A stretch of 64,000 nucleotides of DNA from Duganella zoogloeoides (GCF_034479515.1 NZ_CP140152.1:4650001-4714000), one strand, 5' to 3'; shown: positions 25,504 through 35,056, counted from the stretch's first letter. The notes: generated by a model not told the origin, from the sequence alone. Numbers and translations: made by a program.

Positions 25504-27339
25504 TTAGTGGTTGTGGCGCGGCAGGGTGTCGGCCACTGCGCGGTATGGTACTGCCAGTTCCATCACCGCACCATGTTCCATCTGGCCTACCGTGCTGCGG
25601 TAGATTTCCTGCCACGGCGTCTGGCTGGCGGGGTACGCAGGAATCTCGCCTTTCTTGCGTTCTTCCCATTCCGCTGCCGGCACCAGCGCATCGCACTGGC
25701 CGGCGTTGAGATCGACGCGGATACGGTCGCCGGTGCGCAGCCACGCCAGGCCGCCGCCCACGGCGCTCTCGGGCGAGGCGTTCAGGATCGACGGGCTGTC
25801 CGAGGTGCCGGACTGGCGGCCGTCGCCCAGCGTCGGCAGCCAGTTGATGCCGCGTTTGACCAGCGCATCGGGCGGCTGCATGTTGACCACCTCGGCCGAA
25901 CCGGGCCAACCCACCGGGCCGGCGCCACGAATGACAAGGATGCAGTCTTCGTCGATTTCCAAAGCCGGATCGTTGATGCGGGCGTGGTAGTCGCCGGAGC
26001 CGTCGAACACGATGGCGCGGCATTCGAAAACGTTTTCTCGACCAGGCTCGCTCAGATACCGCGCGCGGAATGCCTCCGAAATCACCGACGTTTTCATGAT
26101 GGCGAAATCGAACAGGTTGCCCTTCAAAACGAAGAAGCCGGCGTCGGTTTTCAGCGGTGCCGCAAACGGATAGATCACTTCGCGATCGACGGTTTCGCGC
26201 CCGGCCAGGTTTTCGCGCATGGTGCGGCCGGTAACGGTGGCGCGGTCCGAGCGCAGCATGCCCTGCTGCTCCAGTTCCCACATCACGGCCGGCACACCGC
26301 CGGCGCGGTGGAAACGCTCGCCGAGGAATTTACCGGCCGGCTGCATATTGAGCAGCAGCGGCACGGCATGGCCGTATTCCATCCAGTCGCTCGATTTGAG
26401 CTCCACACCGGCGTGGCGCGCCATGGCCACGATGTGCTGCTGGGCGTTGGTGGAGCCGCCAATCGCTGCGTTGGTGACGATGGCATCGAGGAAGGCGTCG
26501 CGCGTGAGGATGCTCGATGGCTTGATGTCGCGTTTTGCCATCTCCACGATGCGGCGGCCGGTTTCGTAGGCCATCTGGCCCCGCTCGCGGTACGGCGCAG
26601 GAATCGCCGAGCAGCCGGTAAGCGACATGCCCAGCGCTTCGGCAATCGCGTTCATGGTCGATGCCGTGCCCATGGTGTTGCAGTGCCCTGCCGACGGCGC
26701 CGACGCGGCCGCGATCTGCAGGAATTTCTCGTTGTCGATGGTGCCGGCAGCCAGCTGGCGGCGGCCCTTCCAGATCGCCGCGCCGGAGCCGGCCAGTTCG
26801 CCCTCGAACCAGCCGTCGAGCATCGGGCCGCCGGACAGCACGATGGCGGGAATATCGACGGTGGACGCGGCCATCACTTGCGCCGGCGTAGTCTTGTCGC
26901 AGCCGGTGGTCAGTACCACGGCGTCGATCGGATAGCCGTGCAAAATCTCGACCAGGCCGAGATAGGCCAGGTTGCGGTCGATGGCGGCGGTGGGACGGCG
27001 GCAGTTCTCGAAAATCGGGTGCAGCGGGAACTCCATGGCGATGCCGCCCGCGTCGCGGATGCCGTCGCGCACGCGCTTGGCCAGCTCCAGGTGGATGCGG
27101 TTGCACGGGCTGATGTCGCTGCCGCTCTGGGCGATGCCGATGATCGGGCGGCCCGAGCGCAGCTCTTCCGGCGTGATCCCGTAGTTCATGAAGCGCTCGA
27201 GGTACAGCGCGGTCATGTCGATGTGGTCGGGATTGTCGAACCAGTCCTGCGAGCGGTAGCGGCGCGGCGCTTCGCCGACCACGCGCTGGCTCATGTCGTT
27301 CACCTCGCTGAGGTCATTGCTCATTTTGTCGTGGCTCAT
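25504..27339 (-). CDS. xylD: D-xylonate dehydratase (IlvD/Edd family)
   Basis: The 611-residue IlvD/Edd-family dehydratase would convert D-xylonate to 2-keto-3-deoxy-D-xylonate. Iron-sulfur ligands are expected at GCDKTTPAQVM (about residue 146) and SAGHCNTMGTAS (about 214), and GGSTNAQQH is the conserved substrate-binding region. ATG 27339 begins four bases after the xylX-xylB stop, with GGAGCG as ribosome site overlapping the upstream stop region. Downstream ATGs at 27324 and 27294 are alternatives. Neighbours (xylose dehydrogenase, KDX dehydratase, xylose importer) make xylonate a far likelier substrate than dihydroxy-acids or phosphogluconate. Confidence 0.93.
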   Translation of the reverse strand: MSHDKMSNDLSEVNDMSQRVVGEAPRRYRSQDWFDNPDHIDMTALYLERFMNYGITPEELRSGRPIIGIAQSGSDISPCNRIHLELAKRVRDGIRDAGGIAMEFPLHPIFENCRRPTAAIDRNLAYLGLVEILHGYPIDAVVLTTGCDKTTPAQVMAASTVDIPAIVLSGGPMLDGWFEGELAGSGAAIWKGRRQLAAGTIDNEKFLQIAAASAPSAGHCNTMGTASTMNAIAEALGMSLTGCSAIPAPYRERGQMAYETGRRIVEMAKRDIKPSSILTRDAFLDAIVTNAAIGGSTNAQQHIVAMARHAGVELKSSDWMEYGHAVPLLLNMQPAGKFLGERFHRAGGVPAVMWELEQQGMLRSDRATVTGRTMRENLAGRETVDREVIYPFAAPLKTDAGFFVLKGNLFDFAIMKTSVISEAFRARYLSEPGRENVFECRAIVFDGSGDYHARINDPALEIDEDCILVIRGAGPVGWPGSAEVVNMQPPDALVKRGINWLPTLGDGRQSGTSDSPSILNASPESAVGGGLAWLRTGDRIRVDLNAGQCDALVPAAEWEERKKGEIPAYPASQTPWQEIYRSTVGQMEHGAVMELAVPYRAVADTLPRHNH

Positions 27340-27343
27340 GGCG

Positions 27344-29299
27344 TTACGCTCCGTACCAGCCGGCATCGACATAGTAATCGCGGCCGCTGCAACGGCGCGC
27401 GCTGTCGGATGCGAGGAACAGCGCCAGCGCCGCCACGTCATCGACTTCCACGCGTGCTTTGAGGCATTGGCCGGCCAGGATACGCGCTTCCTCGTCCGGC
27501 GTGTGCCACAGCGCTTCCTGGCGCGGCGTGCGCACGCCACCGGGCACGATGCAGTTGACGCGCACATTGTGCGGTCCCAGGTCGCGGGCCAGGCCGCGCG
27601 TCATGCCTTCGATGGCCGCCTTGGCAGTCATGTACAGGGTCAGGTCGGGCAGCGCCAGGTGCCAGGAGATCGAACCGAAGTTCAGGATCACGCCATCGCC
27701 TTGCGCCTGCATGGCGGGCGCCACGGCCTGGGCGCAGAAGTACTGGTGGCGCAGGTTGACGGCCATGCGGTTTTCCCAGTACTGCGGGGTGACCTCGGCC
27801 AGCGCGTGGCGGTCGTCGTTGGCGGCGTTATTGATCAGGACATCGACCTGGCCGATGGCGGCAAACACTTTTGCCACCGTCTCCAGGTTGGTCAGGTCGC
27901 ACGGCAGGTACACCGGCGGCACGGCCAGGCCGGCCAAGTTGGCTTCCAGTGCGCGCGAATCGGCATCGGCGATGTCGAGGAAGTGCACGCGGGCGCCCTG
28001 GCGGGCAAACGCTTCCACCATGCCGGCGCCGATGCCGCTGCCGCCGCCGGTGACCACCACGCGCTTGCCGGCCAGGCTAGGGTAAATCGGCTGTTCGAAC
28101 GCGGTGCCCGATTTCGGTTGCGCGGCGCGGGGCGCAGCGACGGTTGCACTGCGGGCGCGGTTGAGCAGGGCGCGGGTGCCGTAGGTCCACGGCGCGATCT
28201 GGTCGCTGCGCTGCACGGTGTTGACCAGCGCACCCAGCGATGGCGTGGCGATGGTCACGCGGTCGCCCAGGTGGTGGGTGAAACCGCCGCCGGCCGCGTC
28301 GCGGTCCTTGATCGGCGAGAACATCGTCCCCAGGAACAGCATGAAGCCGTCCGGGTACTGGTGGTGCGGGCCGCAGGTCTGGGCGACCAGGTCAAGCGGA
28401 TCGCGGCTGATTTCGCGCATGCGGCTGCTGCCCTCTAAGCGGAAGTCGTCGTCCTGGCCTTCGATCAGCATGCGCACTTCGGCGTTGCGCACGGTGTCGA
28501 TGGTGAAGTGTTCGTCGAACAGGCGGATGAACGGGCCGATCGCGCACGAGCCGTTGTTGTCCTTGGCCTTGCCCAGCAACAGCGCGCTGCGGCCCTCGAT
28601 ATCGCGCAGGTTGACGTCGTTGCCCAGCGTGGCGCCGCGCACTTGGGCGCGGCTGTTGACGGCCAAAACGATTTCCGGTTCCGGGTTGTTCCACTTCGAG
28701 TCCGGGTGCAGTCCGACGTCGGCGCCGCTGGCAACGGACGCCATCGGCTGCGACTTGGAAAAGACTTCGGCGTCCTTGCCGATGCCCACTTCCATGTACT
28801 GCGACCAGATGCCGCGCGCGATCAGGCTTTCCTTGAGCTTTTGCGCTTCGTCCGAACCGGGGCGGATGGCCGACAGGTCGGAGCCGATGATGGTCTGGAT
28901 CTCGGCGCGCAGTTCGGCGGCGCGGGCGGGAACGCCCTTGGCCTGCTCTTCGATCACGCGCTCGAGCAGGCTGACGGCAAACGTCACGCCGCAGGCTTTC
29001 ACGGCCTGCAGGTCGCAGGGCGCCAGCAGTTGCGGGCCGTTGTTACCGGCGTTGCGGTCGATTGCACGAGCGAGCAGTTGCTGCACCGGGCCGAGCGACG
29101 GGCCGGGAGCGCTGCGCGCGATGTCGAGGGCGTCGTCGCGCTCGAGCAGGTCCGACATGGCATGGGCATGGCCGGAGATGTCGAACACCTCGCCATTGCG
29201 TACCGCGACCACGCAGGGGCCATCATGACACCAGACACGGCCTACCATCACTGCGCGGCTCAAGTCGTCCGGCAGCATTGCATTGATATTATTTTCCAA
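27344..29299 (-). CDS. xylX-xylB: Fused 2-keto-3-deoxy-D-xylonate dehydratase and D-xylose 1-dehydrogenase
   Basis: A single uninterrupted 651-residue frame joins two enzymes. Residues ~1-375 are a fumarylacetoacetate-hydrolase-fold module like Caulobacter XylX, with metal-site segments WNNPEPEIVLAVNS and LLLGKAKDNNGSCAIGPF. After an Ala/Pro-rich linker, residues ~405-651 are a short-chain dehydrogenase matching Caulobacter XylB: VVVTGGGSGIGAGM, NNAANDDRHALAEVTPQYW, the catalytic Ser (NFGSISWHLALPDL) and Y-M-T-A-K. The first and third catalytic functions of oxidative xylose degradation thus share one chain. The start is uncertain: TTG 29299 is preceded by a GGAGAGAGAG ribosome site, and ATG 29320 or 29278 are alternatives. 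It is the first gene of the xyl operon. Confidence 0.9.
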   Translation of the reverse strand: MENNINAMLPDDLSRAVMVGRVWCHDGPCVVAVRNGEVFDISGHAHAMSDLLERDDALDIARSAPGPSLGPVQQLLARAIDRNAGNNGPQLLAPCDLQAVKACGVTFAVSLLERVIEEQAKGVPARAAELRAEIQTIIGSDLSAIRPGSDEAQKLKESLIARGIWSQYMEVGIGKDAEVFSKSQPMASVASGADVGLHPDSKWNNPEPEIVLAVNSRAQVRGATLGNDVNLRDIEGRSALLLGKAKDNNGSCAIGPFIRLFDEHFTIDTVRNAEVRMLIEGQDDDFRLEGSSRMREISRDPLDLVAQTCGPHHQYPDGFMLFLGTMFSPIKDRDAAGGGFTHHLGDRVTIATPSLGALVNTVQRSDQIAPWTYGTRALLNRARSATVAAPRAAQPKSGTAFEQPIYPSLAGKRVVVTGGGSGIGAGMVEAFARQGARVHFLDIADADSRALEANLAGLAVPPVYLPCDLTNLETVAKVFAAIGQVDVLINNAANDDRHALAEVTPQYWENRMAVNLRHQYFCAQAVAPAMQAQGDGVILNFGSISWHLALPDLTLYMTAKAAIEGMTRGLARDLGPHNVRVNCIVPGGVRTPRQEALWHTPDEEARILAGQCLKARVEVDDVAALALFLASDSARRCSGRDYYVDAGWYGA

Positions 29300-29364
29300 G
29301 GTCTCTCTCTCTCCAGGCATGCAGGCAAACTGCGAGAGGATTTTGACCCGATTCCCCGGGGGCG

Positions 29365-29390
29365 GCAATTATGAAACTCACCAAGCGCGG
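29365..29390 (-). promoter_or_regulatory. Conserved XylR-type operator candidate, copy 2
   Basis: Minus-strand CGCTTGGTGAGTTTCATAAT plus TGC matches the other copies at 20 of 24 core positions. It sits between the xylR stop and the xylX-xylB start. A weak CAAAAT -10-like box follows at 29340-29345, and no good -35 is visible, consistent with activator dependence. Confidence 0.65.
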
Positions 29391-29397
29391 TCATGAT

Positions 29398-30618
29398 TTA
29401 CGCGCAGGCCTGCTCCTGGCCCGCCTTGGCCCGATCCCTGGCCTGATCCTTGGCTTGATCCTGGTATGCGCGCGGCGTGCACCCGAGTTCGCGCTTGAAC
29501 ACCGCGTGCATATACTGCACCGACGTGAAGCCGCAGCTGAGCGCCACGTCCGAGATCGACCGGTCGCCCTGGGCCAGCATCTCGGTGGCCGCATCGAGCT
29601 TGAAGCGCAGGATCACGTCGTGCACGCTGCAATCGAGCTCCTGGCGGAAGTACGATTCCAGCGACGAGCGCGAAATGCCCACGTACTCGGCCACCTGGTG
29701 GGTCTTGATGCCCTGGCACGCGTACTGGCGGATGAAGTGCCGCGCACGCATCACGTGCGGGTGCTTGGGCGCTTCGTGGCGGGTGGACGTCTGGATATTG
29801 ATGCCGATCGGCGGCACCAGCACGCGCGTGCCCTGCAGGCGCGCGCCGTGCAGCATCTGGTCGAGCAGCTGGGCCGCGGTGCGGCCCATCTCCTGCGCGC
29901 CCTGGATCACGGAACTCAGGGGTATGCGGGTGAGCATGCGCGCCAGCGGGTCGTTGTCGATGCCGATCAGCGCCACCTGCTCCGGCACTTCGATGCCGGC
30001 GATGATACAGGCCTGCATCAGCTGGCGCGCGCGGGCGTCGGTCACGGCGATGATGCCCACTGGCTTGGGCAGGCTGTGCAGCCACTGGATCTGCTGCTCC
30101 ACCGCCTCGTCCCAGGCGGCGGCGCTGGTGCCCAGGCCGCGATAGACCTGTGCTTCCATCTTGTCTTCGGCCATCAGCGTGCGGAACGCCTTTTCGCGCT
30201 CCTGGGCCCAGCGGTTTTCCTGCGCCTCCGGCAGGCTGAACATGGCGAAATTGCGCAACCCGGCCTCGATCAGGTGGTCGCGCGCCAGTTTGATCAGTTT
30301 GAAGTTATCGGTCGCGACGTAGGGCACACGGCTGTCGGGGTAGCTGCCGTCGTCGGCGTACGAGCCGCCCACGGCCACGACCGGGATGCGGCTGCGCGAC
30401 AGGGCCGCCGCCACGGCGGGGTCGTCGAAGTCGGCGATGATGCCGTCCCCGTGCCAGCTTTCGAGTCCGGACAGGCGCAAGCGAAAATCTTCTTCCAGGA
30501 ACAAATCCCAGGCGGCACGGGTGCTGCCCAGGTATGCGGCCACGCCGGCGATGATCTCGCGGTCAAAAATCTTGTTTGCGTTAAATAACAGTGCGATACG
30601 ATGAGACTTCATCTGCAT
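29398..30618 (-). CDS. xylR: XylR-type xylose-responsive transcriptional activator
   Basis: The 406-residue protein has the same architecture as E. coli XylR: a LacI-like periplasmic-binding domain (residues ~5-280; RIALLFNANKIFDREIIAGV, GIIADFDDP, GIIAVTDARARQLMQ, IGIDNDPLARMLTRIPLSSV) followed by an AraC-type double helix-turn-helix (~290-390; GIKTHQVAEYVGISRSSLES, then ISDVALSCGFTSVQYMHAVF). It should bind D-xylose and activate transcription. ATG 30618 is chosen because GAGGTGG lies six bases upstream. It is encoded immediately upstream of, and in the same direction as, the xyl operon. It is the natural candidate for binding the motif shared by four promoters here. Confidence 0.93.
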   Translation of the reverse strand: MQMKSHRIALLFNANKIFDREIIAGVAAYLGSTRAAWDLFLEEDFRLRLSGLESWHGDGIIADFDDPAVAAALSRSRIPVVAVGGSYADDGSYPDSRVPYVATDNFKLIKLARDHLIEAGLRNFAMFSLPEAQENRWAQEREKAFRTLMAEDKMEAQVYRGLGTSAAAWDEAVEQQIQWLHSLPKPVGIIAVTDARARQLMQACIIAGIEVPEQVALIGIDNDPLARMLTRIPLSSVIQGAQEMGRTAAQLLDQMLHGARLQGTRVLVPPIGINIQTSTRHEAPKHPHVMRARHFIRQYACQGIKTHQVAEYVGISRSSLESYFRQELDCSVHDVILRFKLDAATEMLAQGDRSISDVALSCGFTSVQYMHAVFKRELGCTPRAYQDQAKDQARDRAKAGQEQACA

Positions 30619-30755
30619 CTTCAACCACCTCTATCGGGACGACACAATCCAGCACGCCAGATTTTTGGCGCGACGGGTATTGTGACATGGTTCCGTCACG
30701 AACTGAGGAATTCAGGCGAAATCTTGTTACTTTATACAAACGCCTGTTGCAGGAT

Positions 30756-33700
30756 TTAGTTGACTGGCGATTTTTCTCCCTTGCTGTCGGCAGGCCGGCC
30801 AAAAACGATGCCGCGGCCGGCGGTGCTCATGTACACCACGCCGAAGGTGTTGGCGTCGCCCACGACGAACTGGGCGTCGCCCGGGCCACCGTATTGGTGC
30901 TGGTCGTCGTTGATGCGCAGCCATGTCGCGGCGGTATCACTCGCGCCGGCATCGGTGGAGCGGAACACGCCGCGCACGCCGCCTACCGTGCCCCAGATGT
31001 ACACGGCGGGATAGCTGGCGCCCGGCGCCGCCTTGCCGAAACCGACCGCAGCGGCGTAGGTCACGCCCGGCAGGCTGGCGAACGTGGCGCCGGCATCGAC
31101 CGAGCGCGCCAGGCCGCCGTCGTACAGCGGCACCCACACGTCGCCCGACCGTCCCGGCGCCGCGCGCACGACCGCGCGCGGCGGTGCCGCCGACGCCAGC
31201 GTGGCGGCCGGCGCAAACGAGGCGCCGCCGTCGCGGCTGACCAGGAAGCTCGTGCCCTGCACCGCATAAAAACGCTTGGCATCGACGGGGTCGGCCACCG
31301 GCCGCGCACCGTTCAATCCTGCCACCTGCAACCAGCTGTCGCCGCCATCGCGGCTGTAGTAGCTGGTCGCGGATTTTTCCGGGCTGTGGACGATGGTGGC
31401 GCCATCGGCGCTCAGCGCCAGTTGCCCCTTCCCGCCATGCAGTTTGGCGGTCTTGTTCCAGGTCACGCCCATGTCGCGAGAGACGTACATGGCGCTGCCC
31501 ACGCGCGCCACCACGTTCGGATTTTGCGCGGCAAAGTCCAGCCCCCACGTGGTGCCCATGCTGGGCGTGTGGATCGGCGAGTACTGGGTGACGTCGCTGT
31601 GGCGGAAACCGTCGTAGTCGCCGATGGCCGAAATCACCGGCCCACCAGGGATGCTGACCAGGTTGAGCGGTACGGATTCCTCGATACCGTCGTCATCGAA
31701 CTTCCAGACCGCCGGTTTGGCGTGAATATCGGTGGACTTGAACAGGCCATTGCCCGAGACGACCATCACCGAGCGCGGATCGAACGGATCGAACTCGATG
31801 CTGGCGGCCCAGTGCATGAAGCTGCCGCCGATCCAGCTGACGCCGTTCGGATCTATTTTCACGCCCTGGTCCACGATGCTGCTCCAGCTTTTGCCGCCGT
31901 CGATCGTCTCGAAGAACTGGTCGCCCATGCGGCCCTTGGAGTAGCGGTAGTAATTGATGGTGGAGACGATCATGCGCTGCGGGTTGGCCGGATCGACGGT
32001 GATGCCGGCGTAGGCGCGGTTGAGCGGCGGCGAAATGTCGCGCCAGGTGCCGGCCGCGATATCGTAGCGCCACACGCCGCCCTCCTCCAGGCCTTCGCCG
32101 TTGGCCACGTCGCCCCACGGGCCGGCGCCTTTGGCAAACGTGACCACCAGGGCGCCGTCCGCCAGCACCGCGCGGTGCGGCATCAGGTGCGCCGGGCCGC
32201 CCGCCATCGGCGTGAAGGTGCGGCCGGCGTCGTTGGACACGTACATGTTCGGGCCGTTCTTGCCGAAGCGCGAGACGCCGGCAAACAGGCGCTGCGTGGC
32301 CCCATCTTTTTTGCTGGACGGATCGAGCACCACGAAGCTCACGCCATTCTTGTTGGGCGGCGTGGTCGTGACGTCCAGGCCCGCCAGGTGATGCCACGTC
32401 AGGCCTTCATCGACGCTCTTGAACATCCCATTGGCGCGGGTGCCGATATAAAGAATGTTGCCGTTGACCGGATCGACTTGCAGCTTCTCGCCGTTACCGC
32501 GCCCCATGCCGTTGCCGTGGATTTTGAACTGGCTGGTGACGTCGATTTTTGTGAAAGTGTCTCCGTAATCGTCGGACTTGAGGATGGCGTTGGCGCCGAC
32601 GTTCAGATACTCGATGCCGGTGGACAGATAGAGCTTGTTCGGTGACGTCGGATCGGTGGCGATCGACTCCACGCCCAGGATGCCGGTCTCCTTGTCGGAC
32701 ACCCAGTCCATCAACGCGACCCAGCGCCCGTTGGCGGCATTGCGGCGGTAGGCGCCGCCGACGTCGGTGCGCAGGTAGATCAGGTCTTTTTGTGTCTTGC
32801 TGGGGATGATGCCGGAGATGAAGCCGCTGCCGCCGATGGCGACCGGGCGCCAGGCGTAGCCGGAGTCGGCGCCGGGATGAGAACTGGCGCTGGCATTGCC
32901 GATGGTACTGGTATTGGCGCCCGTACGCGCGCTGGCGCTGGCTCCGGCGTTCATGCTGGCGCTGCCGATAGCGCTGCCGCTGACAGCGCCAACGCCCTGC
33001 CGGTCCAGCAGCTTGCCCAGCGTGGGCGCCATCTCCCGGGCCCAGATCTCGTAGCCTTTCTGGTTAGGGTGCAGCAGATCCGGCATGATGTCCTTCGACA
33101 GCGCGCCGTCCGGCGCCAGGAACGATGTGCCGATATCGAGGTAGTACACGTGACGGTTGTCCGCGTACCCGGCAATGATGGCGTTGACCTGGTCATTGAG
33201 GCGCCGCTCCGCATCGTCGGCCGTGGCGCCGCGCGGGAAGATCGCCAGCAGCAGGATTTTCGTGTCCGGCAGGCGCTGGCGCAGTTCGTCGATATTGCGC
33301 TTGATGCCGGCCGCCGTGGTCACCGGATTTTCCTTGCGGTGGCCGGTGTTGTTGGTGCCGAACATGAGCACTGCCACCTTCGGTGCGAGGCCATCGACCT
33401 CGCCGTGCTGCAAGCGCCACAGGACGTTCTCGGTGCGGTCGCCGCCGAAGCCCAGCGCCAGCGCATCGAGCGGCTTGTAATACTGCCGGAAGACCGGCGC
33501 ACCGCTTTTTTCCCAGCCCTCGGTGATCGAGTCGCCGATGAATACCACCTGCGCCTTTTTGCCCAGCGCAGCAGCTTCCTTGAGCTTTTGTTCGTGGCGG
33601 CCGGTCCACCAGCCGATGGACCACGATTCATTGAGCTTATCGGGCGTGACCGACGCGGTGCGGTAGTCGGGACATGCCATGGTCGGCCTGGCCTGCCGGA

Positions 33701-34373
33701 TGAAACGCACATTGGCGATGGACGCCTTGCCAGCGCCGGTGGCCTCGAGCGCGAACGGCAGCTTGACGGCGGAAAAATCGGCGCCATCGCGCACGAAACA
33801 GCTCATCGCATACGACAGTTTTTGCCAGCCCTTGCCCTGCGCCGCGCGCGCCGGCACCACGTACGAGACGGCGCGATGGCATTGATCGCCGCAGCCGACC
33901 TTGAAGGCCAGGCCGCCATTGGCCAGTTCATCGACCTTGACATCCAGCGCCAGCACGCCGCGTTCCACGTATGGCCGCAAGTCGAGCGGCTGGCCGCCAT
34001 CGACGCGCAGTGCGGCGTACCAGGCCTCCTTCCACTGCAGGGCGATTTCCTTGCCGGTGCGGGTGGCGATGACCTGGCGCGTGGGCGTGCCGGGCGGCGG
34101 CGTGACCGAGGCGGTGGCGCCGGCCAGCACGGTGCTCGATTCGGAATCGGCGACGGTGATCTGGAAGCCGGCAGGCGGTGCGCCGTTATAGATCGTCAGT
34201 TGCCTGGGAGCGGCTGGCAGCGCTGCGGACTGAGTCGCGGCCAGCGCAGTGCTGAAGCCGGTGCCGGATCCGGCGCAGACGAAAGCACATGCCAATGCAG
34301 TCGCAAACACAGCGCGCGCGCTGGCATGCGCGTTCGCAAACAAGGCGCGCGCGCGGCGGGGGAAATACGTCAT
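30756..34373 (-). CDS. Secreted SGNH esterase-GH74 endo-xyloglucanase fusion
   Basis: The 1205-residue protein has a signal peptide (~1-46) and an N-terminal beta-sandwich region (~50-225) resembling the galactose-binding-like domain of ExoP-type glucosidases. An SGNH hydrolase (~265-455) follows, with Ser in FIGDSITEGW, Gly in FGGDRTENV, Asn in MFGTNNTGH and Asp/His in DLLHPNQKGY. A Ser/Ala/Gly-rich linker (~461-505) leads to a GH74 double beta-propeller (~510-1200) with catalytic Asp in LRTDVGGAYRR (~537) and in IGDYDGFRHSD (~920). GH74 cleaves the xyloglucan backbone; the SGNH part is plausibly an acetyl-esterase for O-acetylated xyloglucan (inference). It is a single gene, preceded by copy 3 of the shared operator motif. 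The 30625-30755 gap to xylR holds nothing else recognisable. Confidence 0.9.
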   Translation of the reverse strand: MTYFPRRARALFANAHASARAVFATALACAFVCAGSGTGFSTALAATQSAALPAAPRQLTIYNGAPPAGFQITVADSESSTVLAGATASVTPPPGTPTRQVIATRTGKEIALQWKEAWYAALRVDGGQPLDLRPYVERGVLALDVKVDELANGGLAFKVGCGDQCHRAVSYVVPARAAQGKGWQKLSYAMSCFVRDGADFSAVKLPFALEATGAGKASIANVRFIRQARPTMACPDYRTASVTPDKLNESWSIGWWTGRHEQKLKEAAALGKKAQVVFIGDSITEGWEKSGAPVFRQYYKPLDALALGFGGDRTENVLWRLQHGEVDGLAPKVAVLMFGTNNTGHRKENPVTTAAGIKRNIDELRQRLPDTKILLLAIFPRGATADDAERRLNDQVNAIIAGYADNRHVYYLDIGTSFLAPDGALSKDIMPDLLHPNQKGYEIWAREMAPTLGKLLDRQGVGAVSGSAIGSASMNAGASASARTGANTSTIGNASASSHPGADSGYAWRPVAIGGSGFISGIIPSKTQKDLIYLRTDVGGAYRRNAANGRWVALMDWVSDKETGILGVESIATDPTSPNKLYLSTGIEYLNVGANAILKSDDYGDTFTKIDVTSQFKIHGNGMGRGNGEKLQVDPVNGNILYIGTRANGMFKSVDEGLTWHHLAGLDVTTTPPNKNGVSFVVLDPSSKKDGATQRLFAGVSRFGKNGPNMYVSNDAGRTFTPMAGGPAHLMPHRAVLADGALVVTFAKGAGPWGDVANGEGLEEGGVWRYDIAAGTWRDISPPLNRAYAGITVDPANPQRMIVSTINYYRYSKGRMGDQFFETIDGGKSWSSIVDQGVKIDPNGVSWIGGSFMHWAASIEFDPFDPRSVMVVSGNGLFKSTDIHAKPAVWKFDDDGIEESVPLNLVSIPGGPVISAIGDYDGFRHSDVTQYSPIHTPSMGTTWGLDFAAQNPNVVARVGSAMYVSRDMGVTWNKTAKLHGGKGQLALSADGATIVHSPEKSATSYYSRDGGDSWLQVAGLNGARPVADPVDAKRFYAVQGTSFLVSRDGGASFAPAATLASAAPPRAVVRAAPGRSGDVWVPLYDGGLARSVDAGATFASLPGVTYAAAVGFGKAAPGASYPAVYIWGTVGGVRGVFRSTDAGASDTAATWLRINDDQHQYGGPGDAQFVVGDANTFGVVYMSTAGRGIVFGRPADSKGEKSPVN

Positions 34374-34430
34374 CGAATGTCTCGCTTGGGTTTTATTTTG
34401 CGTTCATTCTGCAAGCAGCAACTGGCTGCC

Positions 34431-34466
34431 GCAATTGCGAAATTCACCAAGCGGACGAATGATATT
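34431..34466 (-). promoter_or_regulatory. Conserved XylR-type operator candidate, copy 3
   Basis: Minus-strand CCGCTTGGTGAATTTCGCAA plus TTGC lies 58 bases upstream of the SGNH-GH74 start. A TTGCTG box nine bases downstream and AATAAA after an 18-base spacer could be the promoter. It differs from copy 1 at only two of 36 positions. Confidence 0.7.
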
Positions 34467-34503
34467 GGCCGCACCGCCCATAACGCGAAGCGGCCAGGAG
34501 GAT

Positions 34504-34941
34504 TCAGGGATTAATGGAAGCGATGACCAGCACGTCGGACGGATCGTTCCGGCCGTTGGTGGCCAGGGTGAACGCGGCCACGCCGGCCGGACCTTCGCCG
34601 TTGCTGCCGGAGAGCAGGTTGAAGTCGCCGGCGCCGCCTTGCGCATCGGGCGTGCCGTAAGCGAGGCCGCCACTGCCGCCAGTCTGGCCGATCAGCGGCT
34701 GCGAGAAGTCGAGCGGGAAGCCGGCGTAGAACTGCACGGCATTGAAATCGTCCTTGCCGAAGGTGCCGTTGCCGGCGCGTGCGCCCTGCACGGTCACGGT
34801 CAGGTCCTGGACCTGGGCGATGGGGATGGAGCCGCCCGGCGTGGTGGTCACCAGGTCGGTATCGAGCGTGATGACGGCGGTGGCGCTGCCAAGGCTGCCG
34901 GGGGCAGCGGTCCAGGTGGCGGTGAGCGTGCGGATGGCCAT
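34504..34941 (-). CDS. Hypothetical protein
   Basis: I do not recognise this 145-residue protein. It starts MAIRTLTATWTAAPGSLGS, has no signal peptide, is rich in Gly, Thr and Ala, and contains DLTVTVQGARAGNGTFGKDD and a central aromatic VQFYAGFPLDFS, suggesting an all-beta fold. The start at 34941 is preceded by AGAGAGGA; the longer frame to 35076 runs into the hmp promoter region and is rejected. It is divergent from hmp and ends 37 bases before operator copy 3. Whether it belongs to the xyloglucan system is unknown. Confidence 0.55.
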   Translation of the reverse strand: MAIRTLTATWTAAPGSLGSATAVITLDTDLVTTTPGGSIPIAQVQDLTVTVQGARAGNGTFGKDDFNAVQFYAGFPLDFSQPLIGQTGGSGGLAYGTPDAQGGAGDFNLLSGSNGEGPAGVAAFTLATNGRNDPSDVLVIASINP

Positions 34942-35056
34942 GGTATTCCTCTCTTGAGACGCGCCGGGCTGGCGAAGACTTATGAATATAGTATTTCCAC
35001 CCGGCCTTGTAAATGACAATTCAACCGGACACGCCCGACACATTCGCCCATCTTTA

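Noticed and set aside
25507..27462. Plus-strand open frame opposite xylD
   Set aside because: It is an antisense shadow; xylD on the minus strand has clear family motifs.
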